Below are positions 8,448 to 17,830 of a DNA stretch of 34,589 nt, one piece after another. Both the position numbers and the translations under genes were made by a program. The number at the start of each line of letters is the position of its first letter. Position 1 is the stretch's first letter. The stretch is taken from NCBI GenBank assembly GCA_944358435.1, contig CALVRD010000009.1:1-34589 (forward strand), given 5' to 3'. Below the pieces are notes generated by a model. The model ran no database searches and was not told where the DNA came from. It was given only the letters and a program-made list of their open reading frames with translations. Source of the DNA: an uncultured Bacilli bacterium (lineage in GTDB: Bacteria; Bacillota_I; Bacilli_A; RF39; UBA660).

Positions 8448-8468
8448 TAAAAAGAAGTTAATCTTTCT
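8448..8468 (-). terminator. Weak terminator after the prepilin peptidase gene
   Basis: On the minus strand a short bulged stem (AGAAAG with CTTCT) overlaps the TAG stop and is followed by TTTTTATTTTG. The U-tract is good and the stem is weak. Confidence 0.4.
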
Positions 8469-9228
8469 ATAAACCTAATAATTTCATTAATCCTTCTGGA
8501 GTAATCTTTGTAAAATAAATAAAGACAAAAGCTATTAATAAAAATGGTCCAAATGGAATAACTTTCTCATTATTTCTTTTCATTAAATATAAAGACATAG
8601 GTAGTGCAAATAAACTTCCTAAAAAAATAGATAATGTTCCAAGGAGTGGATCAAGTATTAGTCCAAAAACAAACATCATTTTAATATCTCCTCCACCAAG
8701 ACTTTCTTTCTTTAAAACTTTATTTCCTATTAACATAACAGTATACATTACAATAAATAAAAATACACCACTAAGTATTTGATTAAATACCCCTTTTAAA
8801 CCTAAATCTAAAAACTGAATAATTATAAAATAAATAGCTGTAATAATAAGAATTTCATCAGGAATAATTAGATAAGTTAAGTCACTCACAACTACCGTCA
8901 TAAGTAATGAAATCATTCCTAGAGCTATAAGTAATTGATAACTAAATCCAAAACTATAATAAGCTACTGTAAAAAGTAATCCTGTAAAAAATTCCATATA
9001 AGGAAATAAAATATCTATTTTTCCACGACAATATTTGCATCGTCCTCTATTTATAATATATGAAACTAATGGTATTAAATCTATAAAAGATAAATCATGA
9101 TTACATCTTTTACATTCTCTCTTGGCAAATATTTTTTCATTATTAGGTAATCTTAAGCCAATAATTGTATATATTGTTCCTAATATTGTACCTAAAATAA
9201 AAAAGATAATTAAGTATAGTATTTCCAT
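8467..9228 (-). CDS. Type IV prepilin peptidase / N-methyltransferase (A24 family)
   Basis: This polytopic membrane aspartic protease cleaves prepilin leader peptides and usually N-methylates the new N-terminus. The cytoplasmic Zn-binding loop has two CxxC pairs (Cys39/42 and Cys64/67). The catalytic aspartates are Asp116 in VSDLTY and Asp181 in GGGDIK. The 253-residue length matches PilD/ComC proteins. AAGGAGG lies upstream of the ATG. It follows the GspF-type gene by 22 bases, so the two form a short pilus or competence operon. No prepilin or ATPase gene lies in the window, so those partners must be elsewhere. Confidence 0.92.
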   Translation of the reverse strand: MEILYLIIFFILGTILGTIYTIIGLRLPNNEKIFAKRECKRCNHDLSFIDLIPLVSYIINRGRCKYCRGKIDILFPYMEFFTGLLFTVAYYSFGFSYQLLIALGMISLLMTVVVSDLTYLIIPDEILIITAIYFIIIQFLDLGLKGVFNQILSGVFLFIVMYTVMLIGNKVLKKESLGGGDIKMMFVFGLILDPLLGTLSIFLGSLFALPMSLYLMKRNNEKVIPFGPFLLIAFVFIYFTKITPEGLMKLLGL

Positions 9229-9251
9229 AATAATTATCCTCCTTATATTTA

Positions 9252-10820
9252 TTATTCAATTTGATTATACATACTAAACATTGGTGTAACAATGGATAGT
9301 AATATAATCGCAACTATACCAGCTAAAACTATCATCATTAAAGGTTCCATTAAACTTTTCATTTGATCAATAACATTTTTATGCATTGTTTGAAAATGAT
9401 TTGCTACTTTTTCCATCATAAGTCCTAATTGTCCCGTATTTTCACCTGTAACAATCATTTCATAAGCAACAACTGGAATTGCCCATTGTCCTCTAAAAGA
9501 TGCTGAAACAGTGTCACCTTTTGATAAGTTCTGCATAGTATTATTAATTATTTTTTTATAAACTTCATTATTAGTTATTTTTGATAGAATTTCAATACAA
9601 TCAGTAATAAATACCCCGTGATTTACTAATGATGCAAATGTCTTAGTAAAATTAGCTATTTCATTATAAATGATAACATTACTAATTACAGGAAGTTTCA
9701 TAAGAATTGTCTGAATAACAGTTCGAAAACTAACCACTTTTTTATATAAATACATAAATAGCAAAACAAAAGAAACCAATCCAATAATTAACCAAAGCCA
9801 ATATGATTTGACGAAATCACTTGCTCCTAATACCCCCAAAGTAATCGCTGGTAATTTAGCATCATTTTGCTCAAACATACTTGTAAACTGTGGAACTAGA
9901 TATACAAGCATAAATATTAATACGCCAAAGCAAAGTGTTAAAATTACAATCGGATAAGTCATAGCACTTTTCATTTGTTTTCTTGTAGCATTCATAGATG
10001 TATAATAATCTGCCATATCATCCAATATAGCTGGTAAATCTCCTGTCATTTCTGAAGTCTTTACCATGTTTACTAATAATTTAGGGAAAACTTTGCCTTG
10101 TTTTTCAAGAGCTATTGAAAAGCTTTCTCCATGTAACAATTCGTATACTACTTGCCCCCAAATTTTCTTTTGAGCAGGTTTACTAGCCTGCTTAGCTAAA
10201 ATTTTAACAGAATCAATTAATGGAATACCAGCTTTAATATAGGTTGATAACTGAGTTAAAGAAAATGATAAGTTTTCTGGCGATAGTTTTGGTGGACCAC
10301 CAATATCTATATCACCAGCACTACGTGGTTTTAATTCTAAAACTTTATAATCTTGTGATTCAAGATAACTACGTACCTCTTCAATATCTTCTGCATCAAA
10401 AGTACCAGTCTCTTTTTTATTAACTGCATTAACTACTGTAAAACGAAAAGACTTTAATTTAACATTATGTTTTGCTTCTGATAATTTACCACCAGTTGGC
10501 CGAGCTTCTACTCCAGTTGGTAATGCATTAGTATTATTTTGTGCACCTTGAGGTGCTACTCCAGGTGTAACAGGTACAGTTTGTGAAACAGCACTATTTC
10601 CAGGCACCACAGACTGTAAAGATGTACCTGCTACTTGAGCATTAGGTTGAACCGTATTATTCTGTTGAACTGTAGACATTTGCTGAGGAACACCTTGAAC
10701 TATTGTTGACTGAACAATCATTTGATCATTAGATGCTAATGGAGCACCAGTAATTGAGTGTGATTCCGTATTAATTTGTGGTGCTTCTTTTTCTTTATTT
10801 AATCCTTTTAGTTTCATCAT
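9252..10820 (-). CDS. Type II secretion/type IV pilus inner-membrane platform protein (GspF/PilC/ComGB family) with low-complexity N-terminus
   Basis: This is the inner-membrane platform protein on which an assembly ATPase acts during pseudopilus or pilus assembly. Two GspF domains are visible: about 175-295, beginning LSFSLTQLSTYIKAGIPL, and about 375-495, beginning IANFTKTFASLVNHGV. Membrane segments lie near 285-310, 337-360 and 490-515. The protein has 522 residues, against about 400 usual. The excess is an N-terminal stretch of about 115 residues rich in Gln, Asn, Val, Thr and Pro, followed by a small conserved domain (SFRFTVVNAVNKKETGTF) typical of PilC. The ATG at 10820 fits AGGAAGGTGG better than the upstream in-frame GTG. 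Confidence 0.9.
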   Translation of the reverse strand: MMKLKGLNKEKEAPQINTESHSITGAPLASNDQMIVQSTIVQGVPQQMSTVQQNNTVQPNAQVAGTSLQSVVPGNSAVSQTVPVTPGVAPQGAQNNTNALPTGVEARPTGGKLSEAKHNVKLKSFRFTVVNAVNKKETGTFDAEDIEEVRSYLESQDYKVLELKPRSAGDIDIGGPPKLSPENLSFSLTQLSTYIKAGIPLIDSVKILAKQASKPAQKKIWGQVVYELLHGESFSIALEKQGKVFPKLLVNMVKTSEMTGDLPAILDDMADYYTSMNATRKQMKSAMTYPIVILTLCFGVLIFMLVYLVPQFTSMFEQNDAKLPAITLGVLGASDFVKSYWLWLIIGLVSFVLLFMYLYKKVVSFRTVIQTILMKLPVISNVIIYNEIANFTKTFASLVNHGVFITDCIEILSKITNNEVYKKIINNTMQNLSKGDTVSASFRGQWAIPVVAYEMIVTGENTGQLGLMMEKVANHFQTMHKNVIDQMKSLMEPLMMIVLAGIVAIILLSIVTPMFSMYNQIE

Positions 10821-10883
10821 TAAAGCCACCTTCCTTTCCTATCTGCTAAAAATATATCATATTATTACTATCATACTGTATCG

Positions 10884-10912
10884 ATTGTACCACAGCTTTC
10901 TAATTTTGAAAA
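10884..10912 (-). promoter_or_regulatory. Promoter of the GspF-prepilin peptidase operon
   Basis: On the minus strand TTTTCA (10907-10912) and TACAAT (10884-10889) are 17 bases apart, with TGG directly before the -10 (extended -10). It is about 65 bases before the start codon. Confidence 0.5.
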
Positions 10913-10968
10913 TATTATAATTAACTTTTTAATTACTTTGACATATATTATTTTAGAAGAGGTGGACT

Positions 10969-11239
10969 ATGTATAATTCTCCATATATTAGGCCTAATTT
11001 GCTAGAAAAAGCAACTACTGCTGCAAAATCATTTAACTTTAGTAACTTTTTAGATGGTACTCAAAAAACTTTAGGTGTTATTAATCAGGCCATCCCCATT
11101 GTATATCAAGTAAAACCTATCTTTCAAAATGCTAAAACTATGTTTAGAATAGCAGATGAAATAAGAAAGCCAACTGTAACACCTAGTACCAATAATAAAC
11201 CTATAGTTGAAAATAAAAATAAGCCTATTTTCTATATTT

Positions 11240-11241
<2 letters not shown>
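10969..11241 (+). CDS. Small protein, possibly YqfQ/VrrA-like
   Basis: This is a 90-residue plus-strand protein with a strong AGAGGTGG site before ATG. It has no clear membrane segment or signal peptide. The central part (FLDGTQKTLGVINQAIPIVYQ, then KPIFQNAKTMFRIADEIRKP) resembles the conserved core of the small YqfQ/VrrA proteins of Bacilli as I remember it (a TQK...Q..P..Q...P...N....W/F pattern). The C-terminus is low complexity, rich in Asn, Lys and Pro. The function of that family is unknown. It is one of two intact plus-strand genes in the window, is divergent from the GspF operon, and ends in a strong terminator. Coding status is well supported; family assignment is tentative. Confidence 0.6.
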
Positions 11242-13444
<2,203 letters not shown>

Positions 13445-13454
13445 TTTCCACTCC

Positions 13455-14456
13455 TTAATTTTTTCTTTCAATGCCAAGAACTTCATATGCTTTATCAGTT
13501 ACCATTCTGCCCCGTGAAGTTCTTTTTAATAATCCTGTCTGTAATAAATAAGGCTCATAGACATCTTCAATTGTCGTTGCCTCTTCACCTATTGAACTAC
13601 TTAAAGCTTCTAGTCCTACTGGACCACCATTAAATTTATTAATTATTGCTAAAAGCATTTCATGGTCAGTATTATCTAACCCCATTTTATCAATTTGTAA
13701 TCTTTCTAAAGCTTGATTAGTTATATCTAAATTAATAGATCCAGATCCTTTAACTAAAGCAAAATCACGAACACGTTTAAATAGCCTATTCGCAATACGT
13801 GGTGTTCCTCTACTTCTCTTAGCTAATTCTAGTGCAGCATCTTCATCTATATTCATATTTAAAACTCTAGCTGTACGCTTTACTATATCACACAATTCCT
13901 CAGTTGTATAGAATTGAAGTTTAGAAATAATTCCAAAACGATCACGAAGTGGAGCTGATAAATCACCTGCTCTAGTTGTTGCTCCAACTAATGTAAACGG
14001 TGGCAAGTCAATTTTAATATTTCTACTATTGCCTTCGCTACCTACAATAATATCTAAAGAAAAATCCTCCATTGCTGGATAAAGCATTTCTTCAATATAA
14101 CGTGGCATACGATGAATTTCATCAACAAATAAAACATCTCCCGGTTCTAGTGAAGATAAAACAGCCGCCAAATCACCACTTTTTTCAATACTTGGTCCAC
14201 TAACTGTTTTAATATGAGTTCCCATTTCATGAGCAATAATAAATGCTAACGTTGTTTTTCCTAATCCGGGAGGTCCATATAATAAAACATGATCCAAAGC
14301 CTCATTACGCATTTTAGCCGCTTCAACAAAAACTTTAATATTTTCTTTAACATCTTTTTGCCCAATGTATTCACTTATAGACTCTGGTCTAATTGTATTA
14401 TCAATTGTATGATCATCATCTAATGAATATTGTTTTATAATGTTTTCATCTTTCAT
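13455..14456 (-). CDS. ruvB: Holliday junction branch migration ATPase RuvB
   Basis: RuvB is the AAA+ hexameric motor that, with RuvA, drives branch migration of Holliday junctions during recombinational repair. It has Walker A GPPGLGKT (61-68), Walker [10 protein letters not shown] (about 108-116), the GATTRAG sensor and arginine-finger region with LRDRFG, and a C-terminal winged helix. The 333 residues are normal for the family. An AGGAGG site precedes the ATG. It follows ruvA by nine bases. Transcription starts upstream of ruvA, where an SOS-box-like site is present. Confidence 0.98.
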   Translation of the reverse strand: MKDENIIKQYSLDDDHTIDNTIRPESISEYIGQKDVKENIKVFVEAAKMRNEALDHVLLYGPPGLGKTTLAFIIAHEMGTHIKTVSGPSIEKSGDLAAVLSSLEPGDVLFVDEIHRMPRYIEEMLYPAMEDFSLDIIVGSEGNSRNIKIDLPPFTLVGATTRAGDLSAPLRDRFGIISKLQFYTTEELCDIVKRTARVLNMNIDEDAALELAKRSRGTPRIANRLFKRVRDFALVKGSGSINLDITNQALERLQIDKMGLDNTDHEMLLAIINKFNGGPVGLEALSSSIGEEATTIEDVYEPYLLQTGLLKRTSRGRMVTDKAYEVLGIERKN

Positions 14457-14465
14457 AGAAACCTC

Positions 14466-15029
14466 CTATTTCAATAATAGTTTTAACGCATCCTTTACCT
14501 GATCTTCAATTGATAACGATGTATCAACTCTAGCAATTACTGGCTTTAATTCTTTCTCTTTATAGCCAAGACCAATTAATACTTCTTTTAATTCATTTTC
14601 TGTTGTAACTTGATCATCTGAAATTCCAACTCCAATAAATTCTAACTTTCCCTTCAAGTCTAAAACAATTTGTTTAGCTAGTTTATCACCAATCTTTGGA
14701 AATTTCTTCAAATATAAAATATTTTCTCTTTCAATTGCATCCATAATACCATTAATTGAGCCAACTGCTAATATTGGTAAAGCCATCTTACATCCTAATC
14801 CCTTAACACTAATTAGTTTTAAGAACAATTCTTTTTCTTCAACAGCTTTAAAACCATATATACAATTTTCATCCTCGCGTATTTGCTGATAAACATATAC
14901 TTTATAATCTTTACCAGTCTCAAATGAATATGGGTTTGATACATAAATTAAATATCCAATCCCATTATTATCTAATACTATAGCATTATTTTTTAAATAT
15001 GTTACTGTTCCTTTTATATAATCGTACAT
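14466..15029 (-). CDS. ruvA: Holliday junction DNA-binding subunit RuvA
   Basis: RuvA binds four-way junctions as tetramers and loads RuvB. It has the N-terminal OB-fold (MYDYIKGTVTYL... NNGIGYLIYV), the central helix-hairpin-helix region (LISVKGLGCKMALPIL and FPKIGDKLAKQIVLDLKGK), and the short C-terminal RuvB-contacting domain (ELKEVLIGLGYKEKEL). The 187 residues are slightly shorter than E. coli RuvA and normal for Bacilli. GGAG precedes the ATG. It is the first gene of ruvAB-queA-tgt and has two tandem promoters. Confidence 0.97.
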   Translation of the reverse strand: MYDYIKGTVTYLKNNAIVLDNNGIGYLIYVSNPYSFETGKDYKVYVYQQIREDENCIYGFKAVEEKELFLKLISVKGLGCKMALPILAVGSINGIMDAIERENILYLKKFPKIGDKLAKQIVLDLKGKLEFIGVGISDDQVTTENELKEVLIGLGYKEKELKPVIARVDTSLSIEDQVKDALKLLLK

Positions 15030-15047
15030 CTAATCACTCCACTAAAT

Positions 15048-15076
15048 ATTATAAACTAAATATCTTTTAGTTTCAA
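15048..15076 (-). promoter_or_regulatory. ruvA promoter, proximal
   Basis: On the minus strand TTGAAA (15071-15076) and a perfect TATAAT (15048-15053) are separated by exactly 17 bases, about 20 bases before the ruvA ATG. Confidence 0.75.
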
Positions 15077-15086
15077 ATTAATATTA

Positions 15087-15115
15087 ATTATATATTGCGA
15101 ACACTTGTTTTTCAA
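15087..15115 (-). promoter_or_regulatory. ruvA promoter, distal, containing an SOS-box-like spacer
   Basis: On the minus strand a second TTGAAA (15110-15115) and TATAAT (15087-15092), again exactly 17 bases apart, lie 39 bases upstream of the proximal promoter with identical hexamers. Its spacer contains the LexA/DinR-like site listed separately. Confidence 0.75.
15098..15111. promoter_or_regulatory. Probable LexA/DinR (SOS) operator in the ruvA promoter
   Basis: The plus strand reads CGAACACTTGTTTT. Against the Bacillus SOS consensus CGAAC-RNRY-GTTYG it matches 11 of 13 specified positions, and it keeps the GAAC-N4-GTTY core. It lies between the -35 and -10 of the distal ruvA promoter, where a repressor would block RNA polymerase. 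ruvAB is a known SOS regulon member in Bacillus subtilis. The site was found by eye; a lexA gene is not in the window. Confidence 0.6.
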
Positions 15116-15140
15116 TTTATAAAATCTAAATTTTTTTCAA

Positions 15141-15165
15141 CAAAAAAAGCCGTCAAAGGCTTAAT
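15141..15165 (-). terminator. Terminator of the yebC operon
   Basis: On the minus strand a compact stem AAGCC-TTTGAC-GGCTT is followed by a run of T (complement of 15142-15148). It lies just past the stop of the 15174-15704 gene and ahead of the ruvA promoters. Confidence 0.85.
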
Positions 15166-15173
15166 TTAACATC

Positions 15174-15704
15174 TTATTTTTTAAATTTTCTTTTTAAATA
15201 GTTTTTAGCTTGTTCAAAACGATTTGCTATTCCAAGACTTGGAATTAACCAAGAAGATACAAATATAATTAACCATATACATTGAAAAAAATCTCCCAGA
15301 AGAAATACTTTAATTGTATATATTAATAATACTATAAATACAATAATAATTAATAGTATTATAAAAAGATTAACTATATTATTAAAATCATTCTTTGAAT
15401 AATAATTTACTTCTTTTTTCTTTAATATTTTATCTGCTTTTTCTTTAAATAAATTGTATTTTTCTTCTAATTCTTCAAACGAAGTAACTTTAGAAGTTGA
15501 CTCATATTTATCACCACGCATGATAATGTCTCCTTCTTCAGTTAGTTCAACATAAATATTAGCAAAATTTTCTAATGGTAAATCAACAGAAAAAGTATTT
15601 CCTAATAATTTTAATATTTTATTACGGCAACCATTAGAAATAAATTTTGCTTCATTAATATAGCCTTTTATTTCATCATTGATTTTTTTTAAATCTTTTT
15701 CCAT
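15174..15704 (-). CDS. Unknown membrane protein with N-terminal coiled-coil-like region
   Basis: I do not recognise this 176-residue protein. Residues 1-105 are charged and helical-looking (MEKDLKKINDEIKGYINEA; later SFEELEEKYNLFKEKADKILKKKE), with a short beta-like part in between. Two hydrophobic segments follow, near residues 108-132 and 136-158, and then a very basic C-terminus (YLKRKFKK). The topology suggests a cytoplasmic N-terminal domain with a membrane hairpin. GGAGATG precedes the ATG. It lies 17 bases after yebC and is the last gene before a terminator, so it is co-transcribed with yebC. No function can be assigned. Confidence 0.75.
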   Translation of the reverse strand: MEKDLKKINDEIKGYINEAKFISNGCRNKILKLLGNTFSVDLPLENFANIYVELTEEGDIIMRGDKYESTSKVTSFEELEEKYNLFKEKADKILKKKEVNYYSKNDFNNIVNLFIILLIIIVFIVLLIYTIKVFLLGDFFQCIWLIIFVSSWLIPSLGIANRFEQAKNYLKRKFKK

Positions 15705-15721
15705 TAATTCATCTCCATTTA

Positions 15722-16444
15722 TTAATCTTCTTTTAAATTATAATATACGTCTTGAACATCATCTAAGTCTTCAAGATTAGCAACTAAATTTTGAATTTTT
15801 TCTTGTCCTTCTTCATCTAACTCAACTTCCATATTTGGAACAAATGTTAGTTCACACACTTCAAATTCTTTTACATTGTTTTTCTCTAAAGCCTCTTTTA
15901 CTTGACTAAATGTCTCAGCTGAAGTAGTAATAACGTAATTATTTTCAACTTTTTCAAAATCAAGTGCCCCAGCATCAAGGGATGCCATCATCATTGTATC
16001 TTCATCATAATCAGCTGGAATAACGATAGAACCACGACGCTCAAATATATAACTTACAGAACCATCCGTTCCTAAATTACCACCAGCTTTAGTAAATGTA
16101 CTTCTTACTTGTGAAGCAGTTCTATTACGATTATCAGTTAAACAATCAACCATAACCGCAACTCCACCATGACCATATCCTTCATAACGAACACTTTCAT
16201 AATTAGCTGAATCAGATGCCCCACTTGCTTTTTCTATTGCTTTTTGGATATTTTCTTTTGGCATATTTTGTGCTTTAGCCTTATCAACAGCTAATCTTAA
16301 TGCCGCATTTTGATTAGGATCAGGATTTCCTGATTTAGCAGCTACCATAATTTCTTTAGCAAGCTTTTGAAATACCTTTCCTCTTGCAGCATCTAATAAT
16401 CCTTTTTTACGATGTATTGTTGCCCATTTTGAATGTCCACTCAT
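15722..16444 (-). CDS. yebC: YebC/PmpR/TACO1 family protein
   Basis: The N-terminus MSGHSKWATIHRKKGLLDAARGK and the central motifs NMPKENIQKAIEKA and YEGYGHGGVAVMVDCLTDN are unmistakable for this family. The length of 240 residues is normal. Members were long annotated as transcription regulators; more recent work links YebC/TACO1 to relief of ribosome stalling on difficult (polyproline-like) sequences. The position next to ruvAB is widespread in bacteria. GGGAGG precedes the ATG. An extended -10 lies about 30 bases upstream. The operon includes an unknown membrane protein downstream. Confidence 0.95.
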   Translation of the reverse strand: MSGHSKWATIHRKKGLLDAARGKVFQKLAKEIMVAAKSGNPDPNQNAALRLAVDKAKAQNMPKENIQKAIEKASGASDSANYESVRYEGYGHGGVAVMVDCLTDNRNRTASQVRSTFTKAGGNLGTDGSVSYIFERRGSIVIPADYDEDTMMMASLDAGALDFEKVENNYVITTSAETFSQVKEALEKNNVKEFEVCELTFVPNMEVELDEEGQEKIQNLVANLEDLDDVQDVYYNLKED

Positions 16445-16472
16445 TTTAAATACCTCCCTTTGTTTCTATATA

Positions 16473-16481
16473 ATAATAGCA
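16473..16481 (-). promoter_or_regulatory. Extended -10 promoter of yebC
   Basis: On the minus strand TGC-TATTAT lies about 30 bases ahead of the yebC ATG. The -35 is weak. It is back-to-back with the plus-strand promoter at 16506-16535. Confidence 0.45.
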
Positions 16482-16505
16482 TAATTTTTAAGAATATAAA
16501 AGTTT

Positions 16506-16535
16506 TTGCATGATAATTTTTCAGTATGATATAAT
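16506..16535 (+). promoter_or_regulatory. Promoter of the DUF192-like gene
   Basis: The plus strand has TTGCAT (16506-16511), an 18-base spacer, and an extended -10 TGA-TATAAT (16527-16535), 23 bases before the proposed TTG start. Confidence 0.65.
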
Positions 16536-16558
16536 ATTCCTATCTGGTGGTGATTATA

Positions 16559-16900
16559 TTGTATTTAAAAATCAGCAATAAAAAGAAAATTGATATCATA
16601 ATATTAAAAAGTTTTTGGGAAAAACTAAAAGGATTAAAATTTAATTTTGATAAGCTCAATTATGGAATAAAATTTCCAAACAAAAAACTTATCTCGACCG
16701 TTTTCCTATGCCAAAGAGTTGATATTATTATGACAGACAAAAACAATAAAATTCTCTATTTATATAGTAATGTAAAATCAGAAAAGTATTTTCTCCCAAA
16801 ATTTAAAGTTAAAGACATCTATTTATTTCCTCTAGAAACTGCTAAAGAATTTAAAGTTGGAGACATCCTACCAATCGAAAAAAAGAAAGGATCCAAATAA
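16559..16900 (+). CDS. Small DUF192-like protein
   Basis: This plus-strand gene encodes about 113 residues. The order of features resembles DUF192: an early EKLKGL turn, a central VDIIMTDKNNKILY strand pair corresponding to the usual LDILFLD..G.I, and a C-terminal LPLETAKEF-like KVGDILPI. It lacks the signal peptide that many DUF192 proteins carry and looks cytoplasmic. DUF192 has no firm biochemical function. The start is placed at the TTG at 16559 because GGTGGTGA is correctly spaced upstream; the two in-frame GTG codons at 16547 and 16550 form part of that site. Assignment to the family is tentative. Confidence 0.6.
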   Translation: MYLKISNKKKIDIIILKSFWEKLKGLKFNFDKLNYGIKFPNKKLISTVFLCQRVDIIMTDKNNKILYLYSNVKSEKYFLPKFKVKDIYLFPLETAKEFKVGDILPIEKKKGSK

Positions 16901-16911
16901 TTCTTTCTTTT
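16881..16911. terminator. Bidirectional terminator between the DUF192-like gene and the Hpt-REC gene
   Basis: A 12-bp stem (AAAAGAAAGGAT at 16881-16892, with its complement, one G-U pair, at 16900-16911) encloses a 7-base loop and covers the ends of both convergent genes. Both arms end in A/T tracts. Confidence 0.7.
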
Positions 16912-17734
16912 AATTTAACTCTTTAAAATATAAAGTTCTTTCAACAACACGTTTTACATCAATTTCATTAAATGGCTTTCCTAACATATCAACAATTTGA
17001 TAAGTAAAAGCTCGATCAATTGTCTCCTTAGAAGAATCTCCCGAAATAATTGATACTGGCATTTTTAAAAATAACCCATTATTTTTCATAAAGTCTAAAA
17101 CTGCAAAACCATCTACTTTTGGCATATTTAAATCAAGCAATATAGCAACTATATTTTCATTATCTTTATTAGCATTAATAATACCAATAGCCTCTTCACC
17201 ATTTTCAGCTACTCCTACATTATACGTTTCATTAAAAATTCTTTTTACAAAGTTTCTAACTATATTAGAATCATCAACGACAAGAATTGTCTTTTTATCA
17301 TATGCTGTTCCAACCGGTACTGTTGACATTGTAGGATTATTTTGAGCAATAGAAGCAACTACTTGTGGTCTGTAATTTGAATCAGTATATTGCTTTACAA
17401 TATTTGTTGCCTTTGTTACTTCATTTATTAATTCTGGATAGTGTTCATAAATATATAGAACATCTCCTGCTTTACTTTTTAATTCTTGATCATAAGCTAG
17501 TTCTGCTAATCTAGTAAAACCAAAATATTTAGCATCACTTTTTAAAGAATGAACATAAATTGCATAATTATTCATATCTTTTTCATTCTTATAAAATTCT
17601 AACTTAGCTAATTTTTCTTTAATACTAATTAAAAATTCTCCTATATTTTCATTATATGTTTCCATATCTCCAAATATTTCTAAACTTTTATTAATATCTA
17701 CTCCATTTGCAATTAAGAAATTAATATCATACAT
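16910..17734 (-). CDS. Histidine phosphotransfer (Hpt) plus response-regulator receiver protein
   Basis: This 274-residue two-domain signalling protein has an N-terminal Hpt-like helical domain with phosphorylatable His62 in YVHSLKSDAKYFG. A linker of about 30 residues (rich in Val, Thr and Pro) leads to a C-terminal receiver domain with Asp154-Asp155 (VVDDSN), phospho-acceptor Asp201 (LLDLNMPKVDG) and Lys253 (GKPFN). There is no DNA-binding or other output domain and no kinase gene nearby. It may shuttle phosphate within one chain or act by protein contact. The start at 17734 has GAGGGTG upstream; an earlier in-frame start has no such site. It has its own promoter and is monocistronic. Confidence 0.88.
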   Translation of the reverse strand: MYDINFLIANGVDINKSLEIFGDMETYNENIGEFLISIKEKLAKLEFYKNEKDMNNYAIYVHSLKSDAKYFGFTRLAELAYDQELKSKAGDVLYIYEHYPELINEVTKATNIVKQYTDSNYRPQVVASIAQNNPTMSTVPVGTAYDKKTILVVDDSNIVRNFVKRIFNETYNVGVAENGEEAIGIINANKDNENIVAILLDLNMPKVDGFAVLDFMKNNGLFLKMPVSIISGDSSKETIDRAFTYQIVDMLGKPFNEIDVKRVVERTLYFKELN

Positions 17735-17765
17735 ACTTTCACCCTCGTTATCATAATCTATCATG

Positions 17766-17793
17766 ATTATAACATAATTTTATTTTTAGACAA
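17766..17793 (-). promoter_or_regulatory. Promoter of the Hpt-REC gene
   Basis: On the minus strand TTGTCT (17788-17793) is followed after 16 bases by TGT-TATAAT (-10 at 17766-17771). An imperfect inverted repeat, ATAATC/GATTAT, overlaps and follows the -10 and might be an operator. Confidence 0.7.
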
Positions 17794-17796
17794 GAA

Positions 17797-17829
17797 AAAA
17801 AGTGAAAATTAAATTAAAGTTCACTTTTT
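17797..17829 (-). terminator. Terminator of the methyltransferase-like gene
   Basis: On the minus strand AAAAAGTGAA and its complement form a 10-bp stem with a 13-base loop; the 3' arm ends in a run of T followed by TTC. It lies directly after the stop codon at 17831. Confidence 0.75.
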
Positions 17830-17830
17830 A

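Noticed and set aside
9252-10829. Complete type II secretion or pilus operon
   Set aside because: Only the platform protein and prepilin peptidase are present; no ATPase, prepilin or other component was found in the window.
15098-15111. Treating the SOS-like box as proof of SOS control
   Set aside because: Two consensus positions differ and no lexA or recA gene is in the window, so it is reported as probable only.
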